Numbered from the stretch's first letter, positions 9,368-19,743 are shown. The stretch: DNA of 64,000 nt from Streptomyces sp. WM6386 (GCF_000972385.1 NZ_JXTE01000054.1:1-64000); one strand, 5' to 3'. Translations and numbers: made by a program. Notes: generated from the letters alone by a model not told the origin.

Positions 9368-10876
9368 TCAGCCGGCGAACCAGCGGACGGGCCGCGGCGC
9401 GAGGTTCTGGTAGATGTGCTTGGTCTCGCGGTACTCGGCGAGCCCGGCCGGGCCCAGCTCGCGGCCCGTTCCGCTCTTGCCGAAGCCGCCCCACTCCGCC
9501 TGGGGGAGGTAGGGGTGGAAGTCGTTGATCCAGACGGTGCCGTGGCGCAGCCGGCCCGCGACCCTGCGGGCGCGTCCGGCGTCGGTGGTCCAGACGGCGC
9601 CGGCGAGGCCGTACTCGGTGTCGTTGGCGAGCGCGACCGCCTCGTCCTCGGTGCGGAAGGTCTCGACGGTGAGGACCGGACCGAAGACCTCTTCGCGGAC
9701 GACCTTCATCTCGCGGTGGCAGGCGTCCAGGACGGTCGGTTCGTAGAAGTAGCCGTCGCCCAGGCCCTCCGGCCGCTTTCCGCCGGTCCGCAGCACCGCG
9801 CCCTCCGCCAGCGCCGAGGCCACATACCCGTCGACCTTGGCGCGCTGCTGGTCGGAGACGAGCGGCCCGCACTCGACACCGTCGTCCGTGCCGCGCCCGA
9901 GCCGGATCCGCCCGGCCCGCAGGGCGAGTTCGGCGACGAAGCGCTCCCGGACGGACTCCTCGATGATGAGCCGTCCGCCCGCCGAGCAGACCTGGCCGCT
10001 GTGGATGAACGCGGCGTTCAGGGCCTGGTCGACGGCGGTGTCGAAGCCCTCCTCCGAGGCGCAGGCGTCGGCGAAGACCACGTTGGGGTTCTTGCCGCCG
10101 AGTTCGAGGGCGACCTTCTTGACCGACGGCGCCGCGGCCTGTGCCACCTTGGTGCCGCTGGCCAGCCCTCCGGTGAAGGAGACGAGGTCGACGTCGGGGT
10201 GCTCGGCGAGCCGGGCGCCGACCGAGTGGCCGGGCCCGGTGACGATGTTGGCGGCGCCGGCCGGGAGACCCGCCTCGACGAGCAGCTCGATCAGCGCGAT
10301 CGTCGTCAGCGGGGTGATCTCGCTCGGCTTGACGACGAAGGTGTTGCCGGCCGCGAGCGCGGGGGCGATCTTCCAACTGGCCTGGAGCAGGGGGTAGTTC
10401 CAGGGCGTGATCAGCGCGCAGACGCCGATGGGCTCGTGCACCACGACACTGTGGATGTCGGGCGAGCCCGCGTCGACGACCCGGCCTGAGGACTCGGCGG
10501 CGACGAGGCCGGCGAAGTAGCGGAAGGCGTCGGCGACACAGTCGATGTCGACGCGGCCCTCTTCGAGGGTCTTGCCCGCGTCCCGGCTCTCCAGCAGCCC
10601 GAGCCGCTCGCGATCGCGAACCAGCAGATCGGCGACGCGGTACAGCAGCGCGGCGCGCTCGGAGACGGGGGTGCGCGGCCAGTCGCCGCGGTCGAAGGCC
10701 TGCCGTGCGGCGGCGACGGCCACGTCGGTGTCCTTCTCGTCACCCTCGGCGACGACGGCGAACGGCTGCGCGTCCGCGGGGTCGAGGATGTCGCGGGTCG
10801 CCCCGGAGGCGGCTTCGCGCCACTCGCCGCCCGCGTGGATCGTCTGCCGCGCCTGTCGCGCGTGCTGTCCGGCCAT
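9368..10876 (-). CDS. Aldehyde dehydrogenase, probable betaine-aldehyde dehydrogenase
   Basis: A 502-residue NAD(P)-dependent aldehyde dehydrogenase with N160 (TPWNYP), catalytic base E258 (LELGGKNP) and nucleophile C297 (SGQVCSAGG). The C-terminal GFGKSGTGRELG and YRETKHIYQNL are typical of betaine-aldehyde dehydrogenase-type enzymes. It is the first gene of the five-gene leftward operon and would convert betaine aldehyde to glycine betaine. Substrate assignment rests on the neighbours (GMC choline oxidase and betaine ABC genes). A palindrome 36-57 bases upstream of the ATG is a likely operator. Confidence 0.88.
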   Translation of the reverse strand: MAGQHARQARQTIHAGGEWREAASGATRDILDPADAQPFAVVAEGDEKDTDVAVAAARQAFDRGDWPRTPVSERAALLYRVADLLVRDRERLGLLESRDAGKTLEEGRVDIDCVADAFRYFAGLVAAESSGRVVDAGSPDIHSVVVHEPIGVCALITPWNYPLLQASWKIAPALAAGNTFVVKPSEITPLTTIALIELLVEAGLPAGAANIVTGPGHSVGARLAEHPDVDLVSFTGGLASGTKVAQAAAPSVKKVALELGGKNPNVVFADACASEEGFDTAVDQALNAAFIHSGQVCSAGGRLIIEESVRERFVAELALRAGRIRLGRGTDDGVECGPLVSDQQRAKVDGYVASALAEGAVLRTGGKRPEGLGDGYFYEPTVLDACHREMKVVREEVFGPVLTVETFRTEDEAVALANDTEYGLAGAVWTTDAGRARRVAGRLRHGTVWINDFHPYLPQAEWGGFGKSGTGRELGPAGLAEYRETKHIYQNLAPRPVRWFAG

Positions 10877-10911
10877 GATCGCTGTTGCCTTCCGTTCCTG
10901 TTCAGTTCCCC

Positions 10912-10933
10912 TGAGTCACACGGGTGTCACTCA
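10912..10933. promoter_or_regulatory. Palindromic candidate operator of the choline/betaine operon
   Basis: Two nested complementary arms face each other: TGAGT/ACTCA outside and ACAC/GTGT inside, with two G in the centre and a C:C mismatch in each half. It lies 36 bp upstream of the aldehyde dehydrogenase ATG, in the gap shared with a divergent gene. A second inverted repeat, ATTGC-ATGC-GCAAT, lies at 10966-10979. No regulator gene is adjacent, so the binding protein is unknown. Confidence 0.5.
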
Positions 10934-11065
10934 CGGGGACCGTCACCGCCTGCCCTCGCCCTGGCATTGCATGCGCAATCGATGCCTGAAAGTGCGCCGC
11001 ATCACTGAACATGCGGACAAATAGGGGTGAATCGTACGCTGAGTAGTGGTTCACGGAGGTGACGC

Positions 11066-11815
11066 ATGGCAGGGAAAGCGTTGATCTGCGCAACGGCGGC
11101 GCTGCTGCTCTCACCGGTCCTGATCGCCGCGGACGACGGCGACGATCTGACCGCCCGGCAACTGGCCGACCAGGCGAAGGACAATCTCCTCGACGCCGAG
11201 TCCGTCCATTTGAGGCTGACGGACCGCGGTGCGAGCGCGACGACCAGCAGGACACAGCCGACGTCGATGGATCTCACCCTCGACCAGGACGGCAACTGCG
11301 TGGGGTCGATGCGGATGGGCTCGGGCGGCGGCAGCGTCGAGATCGTCAAACAGGGCGACGAGGTGTGGATGAAACCGGACCGGACCTTCTGGAAGGCCCA
11401 GGTGCCGGGCAGCCAGGGCGAGGCGGTGGCCGAGCTCTTCGAGAACCGCTACATCCACGGCTCCACGAACGACGCCATGCTCAAGGGCTTGGCCGACACC
11501 TGCGATCTGACCTCCTTCCAGCAGGACGTCGAGGGCGACGACGGTTCCGGGGAGACCCCGTTGACGAAGGGGAAGGAGACCACCGTCGACGGCACGAAGG
11601 TGATCCCGCTGACGGGCACGGAGGACGGCAAGAAGGCGGTCCTCTACGTCACTTCGGACTCCCCGCACCAGCTGGTCAGGGCGGTCCAGCGGGGCGACGG
11701 CACCAACACGACGCTGACCTTCACGGACTACGACAAGCCGGTGCCGACCACGACACCCTCGGCGGACGAGTCGGTCGACGTGGGCAAGCTGCAGGAGGAG
11801 CTGCAGAACATCTGA
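11066..11815 (+). CDS. Secreted protein of unknown function, possibly LolA-fold
   Basis: A 249-residue protein preceded by a GGAGG ribosome site. It begins with a signal-like segment (ALICATAALLLSPVLIA) without a lipobox Cys. The mature part starts LTARQLADQAKDNLLDAESVH and contains alternating polar strands (VHLRLTDRG, MDLTLDQDGNCVGSMRMG, VEIVKQGDEVWMKPD). This pattern recalls LppX/LprG-like or other LolA-fold actinobacterial lipoproteins with a half-barrel. The C-terminus is low-complexity (TTTPSADESVD). It is divergent from the choline operon but nothing ties it to that pathway. Confidence 0.8.
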   Translation: MAGKALICATAALLLSPVLIAADDGDDLTARQLADQAKDNLLDAESVHLRLTDRGASATTSRTQPTSMDLTLDQDGNCVGSMRMGSGGGSVEIVKQGDEVWMKPDRTFWKAQVPGSQGEAVAELFENRYIHGSTNDAMLKGLADTCDLTSFQQDVEGDDGSGETPLTKGKETTVDGTKVIPLTGTEDGKKAVLYVTSDSPHQLVRAVQRGDGTNTTLTFTDYDKPVPTTTPSADESVDVGKLQEELQNI

Positions 11816-11839
11816 GAACCCATGGACCCGACGGAAACC

Positions 11840-11855
11840 TTTGACTAAAGTCAAA
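11840..11855. promoter_or_regulatory. MarR-type palindrome just before the MarR-GNAT start codon
   Basis: TTTGACT and AGTCAAA form perfect 7-bp arms around a central AA, ending 4 bases before the ATG at 11860. A 16-bp A/T-edged palindrome overlapping the 5' end of a marR gene is the usual autoregulatory operator of that family, so binding by the encoded protein is the simplest explanation. It is markedly AT-rich against its surroundings. Confidence 0.7.
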
Positions 11856-11859
11856 GAAT

Positions 11860-12768
11860 ATGAACCCAGGACACACCGAGCCTGTGCCGACGGACGACGT
11901 GGCGGCCCTGCGCCGGTTCAACCGCTACTTCACGCGTCGCATCGGAGCGCTCGACGACCACTACCTCGGCCAGGACCGCCCGCTCGGCGCGGCACGGCTG
12001 CTGTTCGAGATCGGCGAGGGCGCGTCCCTGCGCGAGCTCAGAAGCCGTCTCGGGCTGGACGCCGGGTATCTGAGCCGGATGGCGAAGTCCCTGGAGGCCC
12101 AGGGCATGGTCCGGATCAGCGTGCACCCCGAGGACAACCGGCTGCGCAGGATCGAGCCGACCCCGGCCGGCCGCACCGAGGTCAAGGAGCAGAACCGCCG
12201 GGCCGACGCCCTCGCGGCGGGCCTGCTGTCCGGCCTCACCGCCGACCAGCGTGCCGACCTGACCGACGCCCTGGCCACCACCCGCCGCCTGCTGCGCCTC
12301 GCCGCCATCACAATCGACCTCGTCGACGGCCACGCCCCGGACACCCGCGCCTGCCTCGACGCCTACGCCGCCGACATCGACGCACGCTTCCCGGAGGGCT
12401 TCGACAAGTCCGACCTCGTACGGCCTGAGGAGGTCTCCGGGGACACCGGGGCGTTCTTCGTCGCCTACGAGGAGGGCCGGCCGGTCGGCTGCGGGGCTCT
12501 GCGCCGCCTGGAGCCCGGTGTCGGGGAGGTCCGCCATGTGTGGGTGCACCCGGAGGCCCGCCGGCTCGGACTCGCCCGACGCATCCTCGCGGCACTCGAA
12601 CAGGCGGCGTCGGTGCGGGAGTTGAGTGTCGTACGCCTCGACACGCACGCCACGCTCACCGAGGCGCAGGCGATGTACCGGGCGTGCGGATACACGGAGA
12701 TCCCGGCGTACGTCGACCACGTCTACGCCAGCCACTGGTTCGAGAAACGCCTACCCGCCGCCCCCTGA
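11860..12768 (+). CDS. MarR-family regulator fused to a GNAT acetyltransferase
   Basis: A 302-residue two-domain protein. Residues about 13-150 are a MarR winged helix (LRELRSRLGLDAGYLSRMAK as recognition region, then VHPEDNRLRRIEPTPAG as wing). Residues about 155-300 are a GNAT fold, with the acetyl-CoA site VHPEARRLGLARRILAAL and the terminal ALTEAQAMYRACGY-like strand-helix typical of the family. Such bifunctional proteins are widespread in actinobacteria. The acetyl-acceptor is unknown. A strong palindrome next to the start suggests autorepression. No clear Shine-Dalgarno precedes the ATG, so the mRNA may be near leaderless. Confidence 0.88.
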   Translation: MNPGHTEPVPTDDVAALRRFNRYFTRRIGALDDHYLGQDRPLGAARLLFEIGEGASLRELRSRLGLDAGYLSRMAKSLEAQGMVRISVHPEDNRLRRIEPTPAGRTEVKEQNRRADALAAGLLSGLTADQRADLTDALATTRRLLRLAAITIDLVDGHAPDTRACLDAYAADIDARFPEGFDKSDLVRPEEVSGDTGAFFVAYEEGRPVGCGALRRLEPGVGEVRHVWVHPEARRLGLARRILAALEQAASVRELSVVRLDTHATLTEAQAMYRACGYTEIPAYVDHVYASHWFEKRLPAAP

Positions 12769-12773
12769 CCCGC

Positions 12774-13721
12774 TCACAGGCACGTTCCCGTCGCCGGGCA
12801 GAACGAGCCCAGGGCCGCCGTCAACGGTTCGCGGATCTGTGCCGCGGACGTGGTCTCGGGGCCGCTCGCCCGGATCGCGTAGAACTCTCCGTCGGCCGCC
12901 TCGAAGCGGTGGTCGACGACCCGGCGCGCGCCCTTGTCCTCGTCGTCGTAGCGGTAGGTCAGCTCGGACCAGGTCTCGCCCTCGTCGCGTTCGAGCGCCT
13001 GGTATCCGCGCTGGCGGGCGAAGCCGTAGCCGGGGTCGTTCTCGGCCAGGCGCAGGGAGTCGGCGGGGCTGTCCTCGGAGAGCCGGAAGATCTGGAGCTG
13101 ACGGCCGTCGGCGGGGGCGTCGTAGTAGACCACCGGGGCCTTCTCGCCCTCCTTCTGTCTGCGGATCCAGTCCTCCGGGACGAAGAGCGTGTAGCCGACG
13201 GGGTCCTCGACGCTGCGGTAGCCGGTGGCGGGCGTCGGCGGCGGGGACTCCAGGGGCGAGACCGGGGGCGTGGACGCAGGGGTGGTGATCTCCGCCGGTG
13301 GGGTCGAAGGGGGCGAGGTCGTGACGGCGACGCTCGTTCCCGGGGTGGCCCCGGGGCTCGTCGAGCCGTCACGGGTCAGGAACCAGACACCCGCTCCGAT
13401 GCCCGAACCCAGCACGGCCATCGCGGTGAGGATCACCAGCAGCCGGCGGGGGCCGGGCGGAGGAGGCAGCGGCACATATGTCGGGGGCGGCGGCGGATAC
13501 GGCGTTCCGCCGGTCTGCGGCGGGGGCGCGGCCCACGGCGGGGTCATCTCCGGCCGCGCCTGCGCCGAGGCCCAGGGCGGCGGGGCGTGTGACGTCTGCG
13601 TCTCCGCCGACGCCCATGGCGGCGAGGAGCCCTGCCCCTGCGCACCCCAGGCCGCCTGGCCGCGGTCCTCGCTCGGCTCATGCTCGTCGGAGCCTGAGCT
13701 GTAGCCGTTCCATCCGCTCAT
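12774..13721 (-). CDS. Proline-rich membrane-anchored protein with extracellular domain
   Basis: A 315-residue protein. The N-terminal 90 residues are a cytoplasmic, Pro-, Gln- and Trp-rich tail with repeated PPWAS/APPPWA motifs. One transmembrane helix follows (LVILTAMAVLGSGIGAGVWFL), then a Thr/Pro/Ser linker and a folded extracellular domain of about 130 residues beginning YRSVEDPVGYTLFVPEDWIRR. Two Cys in FCPATGTC lie at the end. This layout is shared by many Streptomyces proteins next to Ser/Thr kinases; here none is adjacent. It is convergent with the MarR-GNAT gene, 5 bp apart. Function unknown. Confidence 0.8.
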   Translation of the reverse strand: MSGWNGYSSGSDEHEPSEDRGQAAWGAQGQGSSPPWASAETQTSHAPPPWASAQARPEMTPPWAAPPPQTGGTPYPPPPPTYVPLPPPPGPRRLLVILTAMAVLGSGIGAGVWFLTRDGSTSPGATPGTSVAVTTSPPSTPPAEITTPASTPPVSPLESPPPTPATGYRSVEDPVGYTLFVPEDWIRRQKEGEKAPVVYYDAPADGRQLQIFRLSEDSPADSLRLAENDPGYGFARQRGYQALERDEGETWSELTYRYDDEDKGARRVVDHRFEAADGEFYAIRASGPETTSAAQIREPLTAALGSFCPATGTCL

Positions 13722-13864
13722 CGCGAACCCCCCGAATCACCTTGGCGGGTAACGTTCTTGACGGTAGCGGTGAAAACGGGCGCGGGCCCCGCTCCGGAAG
13801 AAACCGGAACAGGGCCCGTGCAGGCTCGTGACAGAAGCCGGGTGGCCTCCGCGGAACGTTCGGC

Positions 13865-15190
<1,326 letters not shown>

Positions 15191-16345
15191 CTACTGGGTG
15201 CACCCCTTCTCCCCCGCCGCCAGCGTCACGCAGGCGGTGGCGTCGCCGGCGTCCTTCACCGCGACCATCGGCGTGTACGCGATGGTGTCCCCGGCCGTGC
15301 TGATCGAGCCGGTCTGCGCGGTCTTGCCGACGGTCACCGCGACCTTGTCGCCCTGCGCGGCCTGCGTGATACGGCCCCACGCGGCACCGCAGGTCTTGCT
15401 GTAGCGGACCTCCACGACCGTCGTGCCGACGGTGGCGGTCTGGGCGGTGGTCACCAGGTCCCCGCTGCACCCCATGCTCTCCGCGTCCTTGCCGGTGCAG
15501 GAGTCACCGCTGCACTCGACGCCGGGCGGGAGGTCGACGGAGGTGGTGACGCTCGGGGAGGGCGAGGCGCCCGAGCCCTCGTTCTTCTTCTTGTCGTCGC
15601 CGTTCGTGAGGAAGTACGCGGCACCTATCACCACGAGCACCCCGACGACGCCCGCGAGGAACATCGTCAGCCGCCGCTTGCCTCCGCCACCGGTGGGCGC
15701 GGCGCGGCGGGGACCCTGCGGGGGTTCGCCGTACGACGGACTCGGGGACGGGGACGGCGTCGGCACCGGGCGGGCCGGGCTCTCCGGGGCGCGTCCGCCC
15801 GACGGCGAGGGTCCGTTGTATCCGGCCAGCCCCCAGGAGTTCGGGCCGTCCCGGACGTCCGGCGTCGAGTCCCTGACCTCGGGCGACGTCGGCTGCGGCG
15901 GCACCGTCGGGGCCACGCCCGCGGGCCCGGCCACCCCCGGGGTCGCCGTGGCGCTGGTGCTCTTGCGGGCGGTCTTGCTGCCCTTGGCGTTCGCCGGAGG
16001 CGCTCCGAACTCGCCCAGCGCGGCACGCGCCTGGGAGATACGGATGGCCTCCATGGTCATGTCGTGGCGCATCTCGGAGCGGCTCCAGGCGCGCTCGGCG
16101 AGCTCCCACATCGTGGTCAGATGAATGGGATTGGTGCCGGTGACCTCGGCCAGCGCCACGATCGCGCCCTTGGGCGCGAGCAGCCGGCCGTTGAGATAAC
16201 GCTCCCAGGACGTCTTGCTGTAGCCCGTGCGGTCGGCCAGCGCCGCGACGCTCAGTCCGCTGCGGTCCACGAGCCGCCGCAACTGACTGGCGAACTCCCT
16301 GACCTGCGGATCCAGTTCATCGGGCAAGGCCCTCCAACGAGGCAT
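15191..16345 (-). CDS. Membrane-tethered XRE-type helix-turn-helix protein
   Basis: A 384-residue protein. Residues about 15-80 are a helix-turn-helix of the Streptomyces XRE type (LSVAALADRTGYSKTSWERYLNGR). A Pro/Ser/Gly-rich linker follows (about 110-225), then a transmembrane helix (LTMFLAGVVGVLVVIGAAYFL). The extracellular domain of about 110 residues has six Cys (CSGDSC, GCSGD, KTCGAAW, TACVTL, GCTQ). The cytoplasmic end looks DNA-binding and the outer end looks disulfide-stabilised, so it could be a one-component sensor. It shares its N-terminal 60 residues with the gene at 16687-17160. Ligand and targets unknown. Confidence 0.82.
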   Translation of the reverse strand: MPRWRALPDELDPQVREFASQLRRLVDRSGLSVAALADRTGYSKTSWERYLNGRLLAPKGAIVALAEVTGTNPIHLTTMWELAERAWSRSEMRHDMTMEAIRISQARAALGEFGAPPANAKGSKTARKSTSATATPGVAGPAGVAPTVPPQPTSPEVRDSTPDVRDGPNSWGLAGYNGPSPSGGRAPESPARPVPTPSPSPSPSYGEPPQGPRRAAPTGGGGKRRLTMFLAGVVGVLVVIGAAYFLTNGDDKKKNEGSGASPSPSVTTSVDLPPGVECSGDSCTGKDAESMGCSGDLVTTAQTATVGTTVVEVRYSKTCGAAWGRITQAAQGDKVAVTVGKTAQTGSISTAGDTIAYTPMVAVKDAGDATACVTLAAGEKGCTQ

Positions 16346-16686
16346 TGCTTCCCCCCTCTTCCCCCCGGTCGTGCTGGCTGTTGCTGCGTTTCCCCCGCGC
16401 GTGGTGCCCTCTGCCGAGTCCCCGTCTGGCTACCCACAGGGATGCGCCCGCTAAGGATCTCAGTTCCCGGGGTGGGGGCGCACGGGTGCATCGGGGCTGT
16501 GGGCATGCACCGTTGCACGCCCACCACACCGCGGTCCAGTCTTCCAGCGGCGGGACGTCCCGGACCGTCCCGATTGGCCACGCTAACTCGGACGTTGAAC
16601 GACTTCGTCGCACATCCGCGAACTTGTCAATACATCGACACACAGAACGCACACAGTTTGTCACACTTGCCACTTCGGTATAAAAC
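16346..16686. other. Gap between the two membrane-tethered HTH genes
   Basis: No gene is seen. It holds an inverted repeat at about 16499-16525 (GTGGGC and GCCCAC with inner TGCA/TGCA), and an AT-richer stretch at 16600-16690. Confidence 0.55.
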
Positions 16687-17160
16687 TCACCCAAAAGCCA
16701 CTATGCCGCCGACCGCGACGACAAGCAGCAGGAGCAGCAGCAGTCCCGCGTACAGGAGGAGACGGCCGCCGTCCCGTTTCTCCGCCTTCTCTTCCGGTGG
16801 CGCGTCCCACCACGGCAGCGTGGGGTCGTCCTCGTACTCCTCCGCCCGCTCGGCCCCCTGCGGCCGGGCCGGGACGGTCGCCGTGCGGGGCCAGGCCTGG
16901 ACGGCGAGCTCCCAGCGGACCTTGACGCGCTCGACGTCCGTGTCGGTGAGACCGACGATCCGGCACAGGGCGGTCACCGCCTGCCGGGGCGGCGGCTGCG
17001 TGGCGTTGAGATAGCGATGCCAGGAGGACTTGCTGTACGCGGTGCGCGCACCGAGCGAGGCCAGGCTGAGGCCCGTGCGGTCCTTGAGCCGCCGCAGCTG
17101 CTCCACGAAGTGCCGCACCTCCGGCGGCAGATCATCCGGCAGCGACTGCCAGGCACCCAT
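16687..17160 (-). CDS. Membrane-tethered XRE-type HTH protein, short paralogue
   Basis: A 157-residue protein with the same N-terminal plan as the 384-residue neighbour: LPDDLPPEVRHFVEQLRRL, then the helix-turn-helix LSLASLGARTAYSKSSWHRYLN. A charged linker leads to a Leu-rich C-terminal transmembrane helix (LLLYAGLLLLLLLVVAVGGI) ending at residue 157. It has no extracellular domain. The ATG at 17160 is chosen since MGAWQSLPDDLPPEV lines up with MPRWRALPDELDPQV of the paralogue. Tail-anchored HTH proteins can be held at the membrane until released or may only bind protein partners; the sequence does not decide. Confidence 0.82.
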   Translation of the reverse strand: MGAWQSLPDDLPPEVRHFVEQLRRLKDRTGLSLASLGARTAYSKSSWHRYLNATQPPPRQAVTALCRIVGLTDTDVERVKVRWELAVQAWPRTATVPARPQGAERAEEYEDDPTLPWWDAPPEEKAEKRDGGRLLLYAGLLLLLLLVVAVGGIVAFG

Positions 17161-17316
17161 CCAGCTCACCTCCACGGTGTCGGACGACGTCAGGGAGGCG
17201 ATCGGTTCCTCTTGTGGCAGGGACCGGACACCGTAGCGGAACGGTCACTTCCGTGCCACAGCGCACTGACAGCCGTTGAACAGGGCGTTCACCGTGCAAG
17301 AAGGTGGACGCAGACA

Positions 17317-17352
17317 GCGGCCCGTCCTTACTCGGGGGAGAGGACGGGCCGC
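17317..17352 (-). terminator. Terminator of the folD-DUF3017 operon
   Basis: Arms GCGGCCCGTCC and GGACGGGCCGC are perfectly complementary over 11 bases with a 14-base loop, 23 bp past the DUF3017 stop on the leftward strand. Confidence 0.7.
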
Positions 17353-17374
17353 CGTCGTCGTACGCGGGGTACAC

Positions 17375-17869
17375 CTAGCTGTCGACCGTGAAGTGCAGGG
17401 TGTCCTTCAGGAACGGGATCTCCAGCCAGGGGTCCGGCTGGGCCATCATCGACAGCAGGACGATCACCGCGCCCAGCAGACCGTAGGTGACGATGTCCGT
17501 GAAGCGGGAGCGCACCGCGAGCATGCCGACGTCCCGCACCAGCCAGCGCAGCACGGCTCCGGCCACCAGCGCGGCGCCGATCAGCATCGTGCCGTAGCGG
17601 AAGACGTCGAGCGCGGTCATCAGCAGGCCGACCGCGACCGCGCCGAGCACGAGGAGGATCGGCCACTGCCGTGCGGGCGCGGGGGCGTCACTGGGCGCCG
17701 CCCGGCCGCCACCCTCGGGGCGTGCGGTGTCCCTGGTGAACAGCGGGAAACGGCGGGTGGTGCGACGCGGCCTGCCCTCGGCGTCGGGGGCGCTGATCGC
17801 GTCCCGCACCTCGATCTCCGCGCCTTCCCCCGCGCCCTGCCCCTCTGGGGGAGTCGTGTCAGCCTGCAC
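17375..17869 (-). CDS. DUF3017 family membrane protein
   Basis: A 164-residue protein with a charged N-terminal tail (about 65 residues) and three hydrophobic segments ([54 protein letters not shown]). It starts with GTG, 11 bp inside the 3' end of folD. DUF3017 proteins accompany folD in Streptomyces, as I recall, but their role is unknown. A 14-bp-looped terminator follows, so the two genes form a closed operon. Confidence 0.82.
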   Translation of the reverse strand: MQADTTPPEGQGAGEGAEIEVRDAISAPDAEGRPRRTTRRFPLFTRDTARPEGGGRAAPSDAPAPARQWPILLVLGAVAVGLLMTALDVFRYGTMLIGAALVAGAVLRWLVRDVGMLAVRSRFTDIVTYGLLGAVIVLLSMMAQPDPWLEIPFLKDTLHFTVDS

Positions 17870-18713
17870 TGCGCTCCGCCGCCTCGACCACGTTGACCAG
17901 CAGCTGGGCCCGGGTCATCGGGCCGACACCGCCGGGGTTCGGGGAGATCCAGCCGGCGACCTCGGCGACGCCGGGGTGGACATCGCCCACGATCTTGCCC
18001 TCGGCACTGCGCGAAACGCCGACGTCGAGAACGGCGGCGCCCGGCTTCACGTCCTCGGGGCGGATCAGATGGGCGGAGCCCGCGGCGGCGACGATGATGT
18101 CCGCGCGCTTGAGATGCGAGGACAGGTCGCGGGTGCCGGTGTGGCACTGGGTCACGGTCGCGTTCTCGCTGCGGCGGGTGAGCAGCAGTGGCATCGGGCG
18201 GCCGATGGTGACACCGCGGCCGACGACCACGACCTCGGCGCCCTTGATCTCCACGCCGTACTGACGGAGCAGGGTGAGGACGCCGTTGGGGGTGCAGGGC
18301 AGCGGGGCCGGCTCGCCCAGGACCAGGCGGCCCAGGTTCATCGGGTGGAGGCCGTCGGCGTCCTTGTCCGGGTCCATCAGCTCCAGGATGCGGTTCTCGT
18401 CGATGCCCTTGGGCAGGGGCAGCTGGACGATGTAGCCCGTGCAGGCGGGGTCCTCGTTCAACTCCCGCACCGCCGCCTCGATCTCCTCCTGCGTCGCGGT
18501 CTCCGGCAACTCGCGCTGGATGGAGGCGATGCCGACCTGGGCGCAGTCGCGGTGCTTGCCGGCGACGTACTTCTGGCTGCCGGGGTCCGTGCCGACGAGG
18601 ATCGTGCCGAGGCCGGGCGTGATGCCCTTCTCCTTCAGCGCCGCCACGCGGGCGGTCAGGTCGGACTTGATCGCGGCTGCGGTGGCCTTGCCATCGAGAA
18701 TCTGGGCGGTCAT
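17859..18713 (-). CDS. folD: Bifunctional methylenetetrahydrofolate dehydrogenase/cyclohydrolase
   Basis: A 284-residue FolD that interconverts 5,10-methylene-, methenyl- and 10-formyl-tetrahydrofolate in the cytoplasm. Y49-x3-K53 ([12 protein letters not shown]) is the catalytic pair of the cyclohydrolase/dehydrogenase. [12 protein letters not shown], the Rossmann motif [12 protein letters not shown] and [10 protein letters not shown] are standard. Its 10-formyl-THF would feed PurN and PurH, encoded about 9 kb away. It overlaps DUF3017 downstream. Confidence 0.97.
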   Translation of the reverse strand: MTAQILDGKATAAAIKSDLTARVAALKEKGITPGLGTILVGTDPGSQKYVAGKHRDCAQVGIASIQRELPETATQEEIEAAVRELNEDPACTGYIVQLPLPKGIDENRILELMDPDKDADGLHPMNLGRLVLGEPAPLPCTPNGVLTLLRQYGVEIKGAEVVVVGRGVTIGRPMPLLLTRRSENATVTQCHTGTRDLSSHLKRADIIVAAAGSAHLIRPEDVKPGAAVLDVGVSRSAEGKIVGDVHPGVAEVAGWISPNPGGVGPMTRAQLLVNVVEAAERSAG

Positions 18714-18952
18714 GACCCCATCCTCGCGGATGACCGGGCCCCGGTTCCAATCAGGGCCGTTTCAAAGATCAACGAGGTTGCACTTGCACAACACATGCGG
18801 ATTGCGGCTGGACAACGAACCGGCCACTGAAGAACGATTGTGGCCACAGTGCCGCGGGCTGTACCGGGGGGACGAACCGCATCTGTTGAACATTCCTCCG
18901 AACCGTGCCGCTCGTCGTCCCCGCACATTCGGTATACGGAGGAAACACCGCC

Positions 18953-19609
18953 ATGAGTTTCGGCGATCCGAACAACCCTTACGGGCCCCCGCCCCAGCAG
19001 CCGCCGCCCGCTCCCGGTTACGGCTACCCGCAGCAGGCCCCGCCGCCGCCCGGCATCCCGCCGCAGCACCAGGCCTACCCCGGTTACCCGCAGCAGCCGG
19101 CATACCCCGGCTACCCGGTCGGCAACATGATCCCGCAGTCGATGCCCGGCCTGCTGGTGACGGCCCGTGTCTTCCTGTACATCATCTCGGCCGTGCAGAT
19201 CCTGGGCGGTCTGGTCTACCTGTACATCGCCGCGTTCGTGAACGATGTGTCGGACTCGGCGGACTCCTTCAGTTCCTCCTCGGACGACCCGTTCGACGGT
19301 CTCAGCGACATCGGTGACGCCGCCGCCGGAATCATCGGAGGCATCGCGATCTTCCTGCTGGGGCTCGCGGCGCTCTCCATCACGCTGGCCGTCAAGTTCG
19401 GCCGGGGCGGCCAGGGTGTCCGTATCACCACGGTCATCTACGGCGCGCTCGGCACCATCGTCGGTCTGCTGGGCCTCTTCATCGGCCTCGACAGCGGCAT
19501 GGCCTCGGCCGTCATCTTCCCGCTGCTGTGGGTCGTGTTCGGCGCGATCATCACCGCCGCTCCGGTGGTGTCCAGCGGTACGGCCTGGTTCGCGCGCCCG
19601 CGCTACTGA
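18953..19609 (+). CDS. Proline-rich tetraspanning membrane protein
   Basis: A 218-residue protein preceded by an ATACGGAGGAAAC ribosome site. The first 60 residues are a cytoplasmic Pro/Gln/Tyr/Gly tail (repeats of GYPQQ and AYPGYP). About four hydrophobic segments follow (VTARVFLYIISAVQILGGLVY, IIGGIAIFLLGLAALSITLAV, TTVIYGALGTIVGLLGLFIG, VIFPLLWVVFGAIITAAPVV). A Ser/Asp-rich loop (SDSADSFSSSSDD) lies between the first two. It may anchor or scaffold other proteins; no enzyme motif is visible. It is divergent from folD. Confidence 0.82.
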   Translation: MSFGDPNNPYGPPPQQPPPAPGYGYPQQAPPPPGIPPQHQAYPGYPQQPAYPGYPVGNMIPQSMPGLLVTARVFLYIISAVQILGGLVYLYIAAFVNDVSDSADSFSSSSDDPFDGLSDIGDAAAGIIGGIAIFLLGLAALSITLAVKFGRGGQGVRITTVIYGALGTIVGLLGLFIGLDSGMASAVIFPLLWVVFGAIITAAPVVSSGTAWFARPRY

Positions 19610-19652
19610 ACGGGCCGTTCGCGACTGAACAGTTCGCGCCATTCCTGTCCAA

Positions 19653-19689
19653 GGGCCGTGTCTCACCCGTAAGAGGGGAGACACGGCCC
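19653..19689 (+). terminator. Hairpin terminator between the membrane-protein gene and the FHA gene
   Basis: Arms GGGCCGTGTCTC and GAGACACGGCCC are perfectly complementary over 12 bases with a 13-base loop, 44 bp past the stop of the gene ending at 19609. Confidence 0.75.
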
Positions 19690-19743
19690 TGGTGCGTCGC
19701 CCTAGGCTGAGCCGGGTAGCCGTCAGGCACGGGGAGACGCACC

